64,000 bases of DNA. Origin: Bacillus sp. AFS015802 (GTDB taxonomy: Bacteria > Bacillota > Bacilli > Bacillales > Bacillaceae_B). Within the stretch, counting starts at the first letter, position 1, and each line of letters opens with the position of its first letter. Of the stretch, positions 53,825 through 61,623 are shown piece by piece. A model generated the notes under the pieces. The model did not search any database. It was not told the DNA's origin and saw only the letters and a program-made list of their open reading frames with translations. The translations under genes were made by a program, and so were the position numbers. Location: NCBI RefSeq assembly GCF_002561455.1, contig NZ_NTUP01000002.1:1-64000 (forward strand), read 5' to 3'.

Positions 53825-53972
53825 TGGCTGGATTTTCTCTTGAAACGGCTGGATTAAGAGAGAGTTCGGCCGGATTAAGTGAGAAAACGGCTGATTAATT
53901 CATCATTTCGGCTGGATTTTCTCAAAAAACGGCTGGATTCCGACTCTGATCCGGCTACGTCCACACACATCA
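53825..53972. repeat. 21-bp phased repeat, second locus (seven units)
   Basis: CGGCTGGATT-type words begin at 53825, 53846, 53867, 53888, 53909, 53930 and 53952: five periods of exactly 21 bp and one of 22. The first ten bases are conserved, the last eleven vary (TTCTC, AAGAGAG, AAGTGAGAA and so on). No ORF with a ribosome-binding site covers it. It lies after the alcohol dehydrogenase gene. Confidence 0.85.
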
Positions 53973-53990
53973 ACCCCTTCCCACCTAAAG

Positions 53991-54025
53991 AAAAAAGGCG
54001 AATCGCAATCCGATTCGCCCTTTTT
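53991..54025. terminator. Bidirectional terminator
   Basis: GGCGAATCG pairs with CGATTCGCC across CAATC, with A-run before and T-run after. Confidence 0.9.
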
Positions 54026-54043
54026 GTTGCCTGAAATTCACAT

Positions 54044-54499
54044 TCACCGTCTTCGGAACCCTTCCTCACGCAAATACAAGGCCGCCTCATCATATCCGCC
54101 AAAGCTGTCCTCCAGATTGTCACCGGCATAAATATTCCAGCGGTCATCTTCTTCCAGCAAGGTGAGGGAATGCCCTTCCGCGTCTTTCCACAACTGTTCG
54201 ATCGGCGGAGCTATTTCTTCTTCCGTTGCCAAGTGATTGATCGAAGCCCGAATGATCCCGCGCAGTTCATCCGCCGAAAAATCACGGATATTCACAAGCC
54301 CTTTTTGATTGGATTCATAGTCTGCAAGGCTTCCCGTATAAACAAACCCGTTACCATTCGGATGCAGGTGATACACGACGGTCGTTTTTTCATATAAACT
54401 ATCTTCAAAGTGGAAGTTTACACGTTTCATGGAAACGTCCTTCCGTGAAAGCTCAGGAAACTCTTCTATGACAGCTAATTTTTCCTCAAATGTCAGCAC
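54044..54499 (-). CDS. Hypothetical protein
   Basis: 151 residues, GTG start behind GAGGAAT. Soluble, acidic, no signal or membrane segment and no recognised domain. The N-terminal half is strand-rich ([28 protein letters not shown]), the middle is helical ([13 protein letters not shown]). It reads as a conserved bacillar housekeeping-type unknown. Divergent from the DEAD-box helicase gene 100 bp away. Confidence 0.7.
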   Translation of the reverse strand: MLTFEEKLAVIEEFPELSRKDVSMKRVNFHFEDSLYEKTTVVYHLHPNGNGFVYTGSLADYESNQKGLVNIRDFSADELRGIIRASINHLATEEEIAPPIEQLWKDAEGHSLTLLEEDDRWNIYAGDNLEDSFGGYDEAALYLREEGFRRR

Positions 54500-54599
54500 T
54501 GTTATTCCTCATTTCATTTTACGATTTTCCCATTATAACACAGCGCCCTATTTTCTAAAGGGGATTAAAGGTATAATGGGGAACAAAGAGGTGACCCCA

Positions 54600-56039
54600 A
54601 TGAATGATTTTACTTCCTTAGGAATTCAACCTAAGTACGTCAATGCATTAAAAGAACAATCCATAACAGAACCTACGCCGATTCAGAGCGAAACGATCCC
54701 TGTCCTCTTAAATGGAGAAGATGTGATCGGACAGGCACAGACGGGAACCGGAAAGACGATGGCGTTTCTCCTGCCCATGCTTGCCAAAATCGATCCGGCG
54801 AGAGATGAGATCCAATCGCTTATCGTAACCCCGACGCGGGAGCTTGCGATTCAAGTAACGGCTGAGTTGAATCAGATCCTTTCTTCTACGGAAGATGATA
54901 TACATGTATTGGCTGTGTACGGCGGCCAGGATGTGGAGAAGCAAATTAAGAAGCTGAAGAATAAAGCGATTCATATCGTGATCGGGACGCCTGGTCGTTT
55001 GCTTGACCACGTCAGGCGGGAGACGGTTGACTTTTCACACGTGTCGTTCCTTGTGCTGGATGAAGCGGATCAGATGCTTCATATCGGCTTCTTCGATGAA
55101 GTGGAGTCGATTATCCGCGAGACGCCGTTCACCCGTCAAACAGCCCTGTTTTCAGCGACGATGTCAAAGGATATCCGTAAGATCGGCAAGCGCTATATGA
55201 ACAATCCTCATAATGTCCAGATCCGTGAAAAGGAAAAAATCGTTCAAGAAATCGAGCAGGAAATCGTGGAAACGACGGATCGTCAGAAACTCGATGCACT
55301 CAGTCAAACGATCCACGATGTCCAGCCGTTTCTCGGCATCATCTTCTGCCGGACAAAAAGAAGGGTCAGCAAGCTGCTGGGCGACCTGAAAGCAAGGGGA
55401 TTCCTGGTGGACGAACTGCACGGTGATCTGTCCCAGGCGAAGCGGGAAAACGTCATGAAGAAGTTCCGGGATGCGAAGCTACAGCTTCTGATCGCGACGG
55501 ATGTGGCGGCCCGGGGACTCGACGTGGAAGGCGTCACCCATGTGTTTAATTATGACATCCCTCAGGATGTGGAAAGCTATATTCACAGGATCGGCCGTAC
55601 GGGACGCGCCGGTAAAGACGGGCTTGCCGTCACCTTTGTCGCACTAAAGGATAAGCAGGACCTGGACATGATCGAAAAAGGCATCGGCCGTTCATTGCCA
55701 CGTCGTATCGTGGAGGTTGAAGCTTCGAAGGAAACCCCAAATGTCCATAAGGGATCCAATGAAAGTGCGAAGGAACGGCGGGAAAAGAATATTCAAGCCA
55801 ATAAAGAGCGCAGTGCAAGATCTCCCCGTGGAGGACGGTCCCGTAACAGCGACGGTGGTGACTCTTCACGCAGCCGCCGCTCGAGAAGGGAAGAATCATC
55901 ATCCCGGCGTGGAGGATCTTCTGCCGGTCCAACAGGGGGCAGACAATCCGGCCCGGGTGCTTCCGGCAAACCAAGAAGCAATTCCGGCGCCAAAAGAAAC
56001 AGTCCGGGCAAATCATCTTCAACCAGAAGGGGACGCTGA
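54600..56039 (+). CDS. DEAD-box ATP-dependent RNA helicase
   Basis: 479 residues. Helicase motifs in order: Q motif (TEPTPIQ), I (AQTGTGKT), Ia (PTRELA), II (DEAD), III (SAT), V ([10 protein letters not shown]), VI (HRIGRTGR). The C-terminal 100 residues are Ser/Arg/Gly-rich and basic, a typical RNA-binding tail of CshA/DeaD-type enzymes. Start set at 54600 by homologous N-terminus (NDFTSLGIQ) and AGAGGTGA; a longer in-frame extension upstream runs antisense into the neighbouring gene and is not credible. Which of the bacillar helicases it corresponds to is unclear. Confidence 0.93.
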   Translation: MNDFTSLGIQPKYVNALKEQSITEPTPIQSETIPVLLNGEDVIGQAQTGTGKTMAFLLPMLAKIDPARDEIQSLIVTPTRELAIQVTAELNQILSSTEDDIHVLAVYGGQDVEKQIKKLKNKAIHIVIGTPGRLLDHVRRETVDFSHVSFLVLDEADQMLHIGFFDEVESIIRETPFTRQTALFSATMSKDIRKIGKRYMNNPHNVQIREKEKIVQEIEQEIVETTDRQKLDALSQTIHDVQPFLGIIFCRTKRRVSKLLGDLKARGFLVDELHGDLSQAKRENVMKKFRDAKLQLLIATDVAARGLDVEGVTHVFNYDIPQDVESYIHRIGRTGRAGKDGLAVTFVALKDKQDLDMIEKGIGRSLPRRIVEVEASKETPNVHKGSNESAKERREKNIQANKERSARSPRGGRSRNSDGGDSSRSRRSRREESSSRRGGSSAGPTGGRQSGPGASGKPRSNSGAKRNSPGKSSSTRRGR

Positions 56040-56046
56040 CCCGTCA

Positions 56047-56080
56047 AGCATGGTGACTTACTTGTCACCATGCTTTTTTT
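56047..56080 (+). terminator. Terminator of the helicase gene
   Basis: AGCATGGTGAC pairs with GTCACCATGCT, followed by six T. Confidence 0.93.
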
Positions 56081-56178
56081 GATGGAATTAATTTCAGAAT
56101 ATTCCCAATTAATAAATCGAATCTGCTAAAATAATCAATATAGCAGTCATTATCGAACAGAGGGGATGGGTTGTACAT

Positions 56179-57759
56179 ATGCATGTACCATTAGTGTTGA
56201 CGGATTTTCTGGATCGCGCAGTCGAGCAGTACGGGGATAAGGTGGCGATCATTGATGATGTGAAGCGTTTGACGTATAGGCAGCTGAATGCACGTGTGAA
56301 CCAACTTTCCAGGGGGCTGAAGGAGTTCGGGATTGAAAAAGGGGACAAGGTGGCATATCTCGCCCCGAATACCACGGAGATGCTGGAGGGATTCTACGGG
56401 GTCTATGGAGTCGGAGGGGTCATGACGCCGCTTAATACGCGTTTAAAGCCGGCAGATTATCAATTTATTCTGACTCATAGTGAGGCGAAAGCCTTATTCG
56501 TGGATGAGGAACTGTATCCTCTCGTACAGCCGATTTTGTCTAAGGTGCCGTCTTTAGAGCATATTGTCATCCATGGTGAGTCGGTGGATGGTCATCCCGG
56601 CTATGACGAGTGGCGCAGTTCATTCAGTGACGAAGCCTTCGATCGCGTGGAACTGGAAGAAACGGATATTGCTTCCTTATTGTATACGAGCGGAACGACA
56701 GGGGATCCGAAGGGCGTACTCCTCACCCACAGGTCCAATTATCTGCATGCCCTTTCATCCATGCATCATTTACGGGTCTCGGATCAGGATACCCTTCTCC
56801 ATGTCCTACCAATGTTCCATGTAAATGGCTGGGGGTCACCATTTTATTATACGGCCAACGGTGCGACACAGGTGATGCTTAGAAAAGTAGACCCGGAGTA
56901 CATCCTGGATAAAGTCGAGAAGCATGGGGTGACGGTTATGCATATGGCACCGACCGTTCTGAACATGCTTCTGGAAACCTATCCAAACAGGGAGCGGACG
57001 ATCGGGCAACAAGTTAGGGTTGTCATTGCGGGCTCGGCTCCACCACCGGCATTTGTCCGGAAGGTGGAAGAGGATCTGAAGTGGGAGTTCATCCAGGTGT
57101 ACGGAATGACTGAAATCTCTCCACTCATCACCACTTCCATCCTGAGGTCCTCCGAACAGGATCGACCTAAGGAAGAAAAGTACCGGTTAAAGGCGAAAGC
57201 CGGTTACAGCATGATCGGCAGCAAGGTGAAAGTAGTGGATGAGTTCGGAAAGGAAGTGCCCCATGATGGAAAAGCGATAGGGGAAATTGTGACAAGGACG
57301 AATACGGTGATGGAAGGATATTATAAAAATCCTGAAGCAACCAATCACACGATCAGGGATGGCTGGCTCCATACCGGGGATATGGCGACGGTTGATGAAG
57401 ATGGCTTCATTGAAATCGTCGATCGGATGAAAGACGTCATCATCAGTGGGGGAGAAAACATTTCGTCTATCGAAGTGGAGGGGGCCCTTTATGAGCATGA
57501 TAGTGTCCTGGAAGCGGCCGTGGTGGCCGTCCCCCATGAGCGTTGGGGAGAAGTGCCCCATGCAGTGGTTGTCCTCAGGGAGGGCCACAGCATAACAGAT
57601 AAGGACCTTATCGAGTTCACCAGGGAAAAGCTTGCCCACTTCAAGGCCCCAAAGAGCATAACCTTTGCGGAGGAATTACCCAAAACCGCATCGGGAAAGA
57701 TCCAAAAGGTCGTCATCAGAAAAGAATTCTGGAAGGATCATGATCGGATGGTTCATTAG
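56179..57759 (+). CDS. Acyl-CoA synthetase (long-chain fatty acid-CoA ligase type)
   Basis: 526 residues of the ANL adenylating family. P-loop LLYTSGTTGDPKGVLLTH (about 170), VYGMTE (A5), GWLHTGDMATVDEDGF (A7) and PKTASGKIQK with the catalytic Lys near the C-terminus. It activates a carboxylic acid to acyl-AMP and acyl-CoA. Acid chain length cannot be read from sequence. Monocistronic with its own terminator. Confidence 0.92.
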   Translation: MHVPLVLTDFLDRAVEQYGDKVAIIDDVKRLTYRQLNARVNQLSRGLKEFGIEKGDKVAYLAPNTTEMLEGFYGVYGVGGVMTPLNTRLKPADYQFILTHSEAKALFVDEELYPLVQPILSKVPSLEHIVIHGESVDGHPGYDEWRSSFSDEAFDRVELEETDIASLLYTSGTTGDPKGVLLTHRSNYLHALSSMHHLRVSDQDTLLHVLPMFHVNGWGSPFYYTANGATQVMLRKVDPEYILDKVEKHGVTVMHMAPTVLNMLLETYPNRERTIGQQVRVVIAGSAPPPAFVRKVEEDLKWEFIQVYGMTEISPLITTSILRSSEQDRPKEEKYRLKAKAGYSMIGSKVKVVDEFGKEVPHDGKAIGEIVTRTNTVMEGYYKNPEATNHTIRDGWLHTGDMATVDEDGFIEIVDRMKDVIISGGENISSIEVEGALYEHDSVLEAAVVAVPHERWGEVPHAVVVLREGHSITDKDLIEFTREKLAHFKAPKSITFAEELPKTASGKIQKVVIRKEFWKDHDRMVH

Positions 57760-57772
57760 GAAGTTTTATTTT

Positions 57773-57798
57773 GGCGTGCGACAGCACGCTTTTTTCTT
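57773..57798 (+). terminator. Terminator of the acyl-CoA synthetase gene
   Basis: GGCGTGC pairs with GCACGC around GACA, followed by six T. Confidence 0.85.
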
Positions 57799-57908
57799 TG
57801 GATAACAAAGGGCTTATTTCCAAAAGCTAACTTATTTGTTTATAACAATCTATTCGTGGTAAACAAGAACTAAGCACTTACAGACTACACTTCAAAGGAG
57901 AGATATTA

Positions 57909-58193
57909 ATGAAAACAAGAAATTTATTACTAACTTTACCGCTGAGTGCAGGCTTGGTTTTAGCTGGTTGTGGAAATGATGAAGGTGCCGAAGAGGAAAG
58001 TAATAACGTGGAGCAGCAGGACACTTCTCAAGATGAAAGCAATATGGATGAAGGGTCAAAAAACGAAGATTCCATGAACGGAGACAAAGCGGCTGAAGAA
58101 GATAATGAAGGTACGCTTAATGAAGATCCTTCCGGTGAAACGTTGAATGATGACGAGGTTGATAAGGACGATAAAGCCTCAGAAGAACAATAG
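57909..58193 (+). CDS. Small acidic lipoprotein
   Basis: 94 residues. Signal peptide with lipobox LVLAGC (Cys21), then a 73-residue very acidic, disordered region rich in Glu, Asp, Asn and Ser. AAAGGAGA precedes the ATG. The acidic tail could bind cations at the membrane surface or be a spacer; no domain is recognised. Monocistronic. Confidence 0.8.
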   Translation: MKTRNLLLTLPLSAGLVLAGCGNDEGAEEESNNVEQQDTSQDESNMDEGSKNEDSMNGDKAAEEDNEGTLNEDPSGETLNDDEVDKDDKASEEQ

Positions 58194-58205
58194 AAGGCAC
58201 GTTGA

Positions 58206-58232
58206 AAAGGGCTCAGCTGAGTCCTTTTTTTA
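58206..58232 (+). terminator. Terminator of the lipoprotein gene
   Basis: AAAGGGCTCAG pairs with CTGAGTCCTTT, followed by TTTT. Confidence 0.85.
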
Positions 58233-58383
58233 TTGGAGTGGAGAAGTAGCCCATCTAACACCCATTCACCAAGCGCGTTGTCCCTGTTCAGGATGCACCT
58301 GCATAATTTATAAAAAGGACGTTTTATCATCATAATAACAGGGAAAAGCAGTTTTTAAGAGTAGACAATTGGAGGGAGTAAAG

Positions 58384-59241
58384 ATGAGTTTGAATTCCCC
58401 GTTGGTTCCCAATACGAAAACCTATTGTACCAATGAGTATGGAAAGTTGAAAAAAGTGGTGGTGGTTTCACCCGAGAATATGCAAATCAATGAAATCATA
58501 AATGAGACTCAAAAGCATTTCTTAAACGAAAATATCAATATAGATAAAGCCGTTCAACAACATGAAACGTTTGTAGAAGTGCTGGAGAAGCATGGTTCCG
58601 AGGTCATTCATCTTCAACCATCCCAGGAGTTGAATGAGCAGGTCTTTACAAGGGACATCGGTTTCTCGATTCATGATCAGTTTTTCGTTGCTTCGATGAA
58701 TACTGATGTCAGGAGGGGGGAAGTGAAGACCCTCAAGAAGTGGCTGAAGGAGAATGCTGTCCCTTACAGCGAGCTTATGCATTCCATCGAGGGAGGGGAT
58801 GTCCTTGTTGACGGGCAGGATATCTGGGTCGGCGTGAGTGGCCGGACAAACCAATTGGCCATCCAATCATTGCGGAATCAGCTTGCCCCTTACACCGTTC
58901 ATGAACTGCCTTTAAGGGAAGACATCCTTCATTTGGATTGTGTGTTTACCATCATTTCAAGTGATTGGGCACTTGTGTACCCACCGGCCTTTTCAAAAGG
59001 GGACCTCGAGACCATCAAGAAGCATTATAATGTCATCACCGTCACAGATGAGGAACAATTTCAAATGGGACCGAATGTGTTGGCGATCGGTAATCATAAG
59101 ATCATCAGTCTCACCCAGAACCATGCCTTAAATGAGCGGATCAGGGCGAAAGGGTTCGAGGTGATCGAACTGGATTTATCTGAAATCATTAAATCGGGCG
59201 GTTCATTCCGCTGCTGTACGCTGCCTCTTATAAGGGAGTGA
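58384..59241 (+). CDS. Amidinohydrolase (dimethylargininase/YkgA-like)
   Basis: 285 residues, second member of the guanidino-modifying superfamily in this window. VFTRDIGFSI, EGGDVLVDG, the catalytic His in REDILHLDCVF and the nucleophile Cys in GGSFRCCTLPL. Length is that of B. subtilis YkgA. Start at 58384 by GGAGGGAG; five in-frame codons upstream overlap it. Likely hydrolyses methylarginines or related compounds. Low identity by eye to the 28424 paralogue, so they probably have different substrates. Confidence 0.85.
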   Translation: MSLNSPLVPNTKTYCTNEYGKLKKVVVVSPENMQINEIINETQKHFLNENINIDKAVQQHETFVEVLEKHGSEVIHLQPSQELNEQVFTRDIGFSIHDQFFVASMNTDVRRGEVKTLKKWLKENAVPYSELMHSIEGGDVLVDGQDIWVGVSGRTNQLAIQSLRNQLAPYTVHELPLREDILHLDCVFTIISSDWALVYPPAFSKGDLETIKKHYNVITVTDEEQFQMGPNVLAIGNHKIISLTQNHALNERIRAKGFEVIELDLSEIIKSGGSFRCCTLPLIRE

Positions 59242-59254
59242 GTGTGATGAATGA

Positions 59255-59283
59255 AAAACAGGTGACTTTATGCCTGTTTTTTT
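59255..59283 (+). terminator. Terminator of the amidinohydrolase gene
   Basis: AAAACAGG pairs with CCTGTTTT, followed by TTT. Confidence 0.85.
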
Positions 59284-59287
59284 CATT

Positions 59288-59304
59288 TTTACATAAGCTT
59301 TACA
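59288..59304 (+). promoter_or_regulatory. Candidate PhoP box
   Basis: TTTACA at 59288-59293 and again at 59299-59304, an 11-bp period matching the TT(A/T/C)ACA direct repeats bound by PhoP in bacilli. It lies about 85 bp before the alkaline phosphatase start. Confidence 0.6.
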
Positions 59305-59387
59305 CACCTGTATTCGTTTTGTAAATGGTTCTTCATACTTTCCCTTTATTCTTCTACATGTACCACGAATTTTAGGAGGTAGGGAAA

Positions 59388-60767
59388 ATGAAGAAATCGA
59401 TGAAGAAGATCCTTCCGTTAGCGGTTGTGTCAACATTAGCTCTTGGAAGTGTAATAGGGATGAATCAAGACAACACAGAAGCGCAGGCAAAGGAATCTAA
59501 AAATGGCAAAGCCAAGAACGTCATCTTTATGATCGGTGATGGTATGGGGGTTCCTTACACCACCGGCCTTCGTTATATGAATGACAATCCAGATACAGTC
59601 GAAATGGAAAAAACGGCATTCGATCCTTACCTTGTCGGACTGCAGACGACGTATCCGGAAGATGAAGAAGAAAATGTAACAGATTCGGCAGCTGCTGCTA
59701 CTGCGATGAGCGGCGGAGTGAAAACATATAATAACGCGATTGCCGTTGACAATGATAAATCAAATGTAAAAACAGTATTAGAGCAGGCGAAAGAAAATGG
59801 CATGTCTACAGGAATTGTCGCCACATCTGAAATTACACATGCGACTCCTGCATCTTACGGAGCACATGAAGAGCAGCGTAAAAGCGAAAATGCGATTGCC
59901 GACGACTATTATGATGAAATGATCAACGGAGAGCATAAAATTGACGTTATGCTTGGGGGAGGAACAGACTTCTTTGAACGCGAAGACCGTAATCTTGCCG
60001 AGCAGTTCCAAAAAGATGGATACAGCTATGTGAAATCAGCTGAAGAACTGAAAAACGATGACAATGAACAAGTTCTAGGTCTTTTCTCAGAAGTCGGAAT
60101 GGACAAGATGATCGACCGAGATGAGAAGCAGCCGAGCCTGGCGGATATGACAACCGCAGCTCTTGATCGATTAAAAGGTGATAAAGACGGATTCTTCCTC
60201 ATGGTAGAAGGAAGTCAAATCGACTGGGCAGGTCATGATAATGATGTAGTCGGTGCCATGAGTGAAATGAGAGACTTTGAACAAGCGTTTGAAAAAGTAA
60301 GAGATTTTGCGAAAGAAAATGGAGAAACCCTTGTCATCGTGACGGCAGATCACTCTACAGGTGGAATCTCAATTGGTTCTGATGGTGAGTACAAGTGGGA
60401 TCCAACACCGATCCAAGCTGCAAAACATACACCTGACTTTATGGCAGAGCAAATTGTGAATGGTGCTTCTGTTGAAGAAACGTTAGCGAATAATATCGAC
60501 CTTGAACTGACGCAGGAAGAAATCGCTTCTGTGAAAGCCGCAGCTGAAAAAGGCGATAAAACCGAAATCGATAATGCGATCGAGAAGATTTTTGACAAAC
60601 GTTCAGGTACAGGCTGGACAACAGGCGGACACACTGGTGACGAGGTACCTGTGTATGCGTTCGGTCCACAAAAAGAAAAATTCGCCGGCTTGATCGATAA
60701 CACGGATCAAGCAAAAATGATCTTTGAATTATTGAAGAATAAAGGAAAAATCAAAGATCAAAAATAA
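59388..60767 (+). CDS. Secreted alkaline phosphatase
   Basis: 459 residues. Signal peptide (1-34; basic start, hydrophobic core, AQA cleavage). Metal-site Asp in MIGDGMG, nucleophile Ser in VTDSAAAATAM, and zinc ligands in EGSQIDWAGHDND, VTADHSTGG and TGGHTGDEVPV. It releases phosphate from phosphomonoesters outside the cell using Zn/Mg. Similar in length to PhoA/PhoB of B. subtilis. Two TTTACA repeats upstream suggest phosphate starvation control. Confidence 0.95.
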   Translation: MKKSMKKILPLAVVSTLALGSVIGMNQDNTEAQAKESKNGKAKNVIFMIGDGMGVPYTTGLRYMNDNPDTVEMEKTAFDPYLVGLQTTYPEDEEENVTDSAAAATAMSGGVKTYNNAIAVDNDKSNVKTVLEQAKENGMSTGIVATSEITHATPASYGAHEEQRKSENAIADDYYDEMINGEHKIDVMLGGGTDFFEREDRNLAEQFQKDGYSYVKSAEELKNDDNEQVLGLFSEVGMDKMIDRDEKQPSLADMTTAALDRLKGDKDGFFLMVEGSQIDWAGHDNDVVGAMSEMRDFEQAFEKVRDFAKENGETLVIVTADHSTGGISIGSDGEYKWDPTPIQAAKHTPDFMAEQIVNGASVEETLANNIDLELTQEEIASVKAAAEKGDKTEIDNAIEKIFDKRSGTGWTTGGHTGDEVPVYAFGPQKEKFAGLIDNTDQAKMIFELLKNKGKIKDQK

Positions 60768-60778
60768 TGCTCCAAGAG

Positions 60779-60818
60779 AAAAGACCATGCCGGGTGAATC
60801 CCTGCATGGTCTTTTCTT
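60779..60818. terminator. Terminator of the alkaline phosphatase gene
   Basis: AAGACCATGC pairs with GCATGGTCTT, followed by TTC. It faces the convergent sspH gene. Confidence 0.88.
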
Positions 60819-60821
60819 CCA

Positions 60822-61001
60822 TTATACTTCTTCTAAATCGGAAACACTTACTTCAGAACGTTCTTCCAACGGTCCGCGAAGGTGGACAACGGCCGTTTTA
60901 CCGTCTTCAGATACAGAGTCGATCCATACCGATGCATCCTTGTATTTGACCTGGATGTCGGCTGAAGAAGATAAAATCTGTTTAACTCGATTTTGGTCCA
61001 T
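60822..61001 (-). CDS. sspH: H-type small acid-soluble spore protein
   Basis: 59 residues. Layout matches SspH of B. subtilis: N-terminal RVKQILSSSADIQVKY, middle VWIDSVSEDGKTAVVHL and C-terminal EVSVSDLEEV. Start at 61001 by TAGGAGG 8 nt upstream; an ATG two codons earlier is too close to that site. A minor spore-core protein expressed in the forespore. Confidence 0.88.
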   Translation of the reverse strand: MDQNRVKQILSSSADIQVKYKDASVWIDSVSEDGKTAVVHLRGPLEERSEVSVSDLEEV

Positions 61002-61112
61002 AATCATTTCCTCCTATCATTTTTCAATGCTTAGTGTATCCAAGTTCAGGAAAACCATGTCCGCATAATTCCACTGGGGAATTGATACTCTATTAGTGAA
61101 AGGATGAGGATA

Positions 61113-61265
61113 ATGAAAAAGCAGCATGAAAGAATGTCGGCAACAGAAGCCAATATTGAGTTGAATGAACGATTGTATGGAGACAGGGAAAGGCAAGCGG
61201 GTCCCCCTCACATCCATGTTGAATCCAACATGATCCCTGTGAGTATCTCTGACGACGATGAGTGA
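61113..61265 (+). CDS. Small acidic/His-containing hypothetical protein
   Basis: 50 residues, ATG with GGATGAGGA upstream and terminator downstream. Hydrophilic, helical N-half (EANIELNERLYGDRERQ) and an acidic C-terminus (SISDDDE). No family recognised. Context between sspH and a gamma-SASP-like gene hints at a sporulation role, but that is inference. Confidence 0.55.
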   Translation: MKKQHERMSATEANIELNERLYGDRERQAGPPHIHVESNMIPVSISDDDE

Positions 61266-61273
61266 ATGATAGT

Positions 61274-61309
61274 CAAAAACCTGCCAGAAGGGATTCGGGC
61301 AGGTTTTTG
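61274..61309. terminator. Bidirectional terminator
   Basis: AAAACCTGCC pairs with GGCAGGTTTT, with A and T runs on both sides; serves 61113-61265 and the convergent 61311-61451. Confidence 0.9.
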
Positions 61310-61310
61310 G

Positions 61311-61451
61311 TTATTTCGTCTTGTTTTTCTGGTCTTTATTATGTTTATTTCCCTTGCTGTTGTCCCCGCTTGTGATCTCTGTTGCAAATTCCGTCGTGCC
61401 CCGCTTAGGTGAGTTTTGATTCTCGCTTCCCCGGTTGTTTTTCTTTGTCAT
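61311..61451 (-). CDS. Gamma-type-SASP-like small protein
   Basis: 46 residues, ATG with GGAGG 7 nt upstream. Rich in Asn, Lys, Gly, Ser and Gln; GTTEFATEITSG resembles the FGTEFASETN repeat of gamma-type SASP (SspE), here once only. Very basic C-terminus (KHNKDQKNKTK). It could be a shortened gamma-SASP or a related spore-core peptide. Confidence 0.65.
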   Translation of the reverse strand: MTKKNNRGSENQNSPKRGTTEFATEITSGDNSKGNKHNKDQKNKTK

Positions 61452-61623
61452 ATGAATTCCTCCATTTCAGTAGGTTCACGTTTAGTTTTCGTTAAGATAA
61501 AGAGTCCTATACTGCGCGTAGAGAATATATGTCTTTCTTCCTGGATTTTACATCGGGGGTGAAATTTTTTTCCGGCTGAACGATAATGAAGGAAAGAACG
61601 TCTTTCAATGGGGGGAAAGAACG

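Noticed and set aside
53875-54147. Minus-strand ORF across the 21-bp repeat
   Set aside because: It overlaps the end of the hypothetical gene in another frame, crosses a bidirectional terminator and has no ribosome-binding site.
54429-54599. N-terminal extension of the DEAD-box helicase
   Set aside because: It runs antisense into the 54044-54499 gene; the family N-terminus and the Shine-Dalgarno place the start at 54600.
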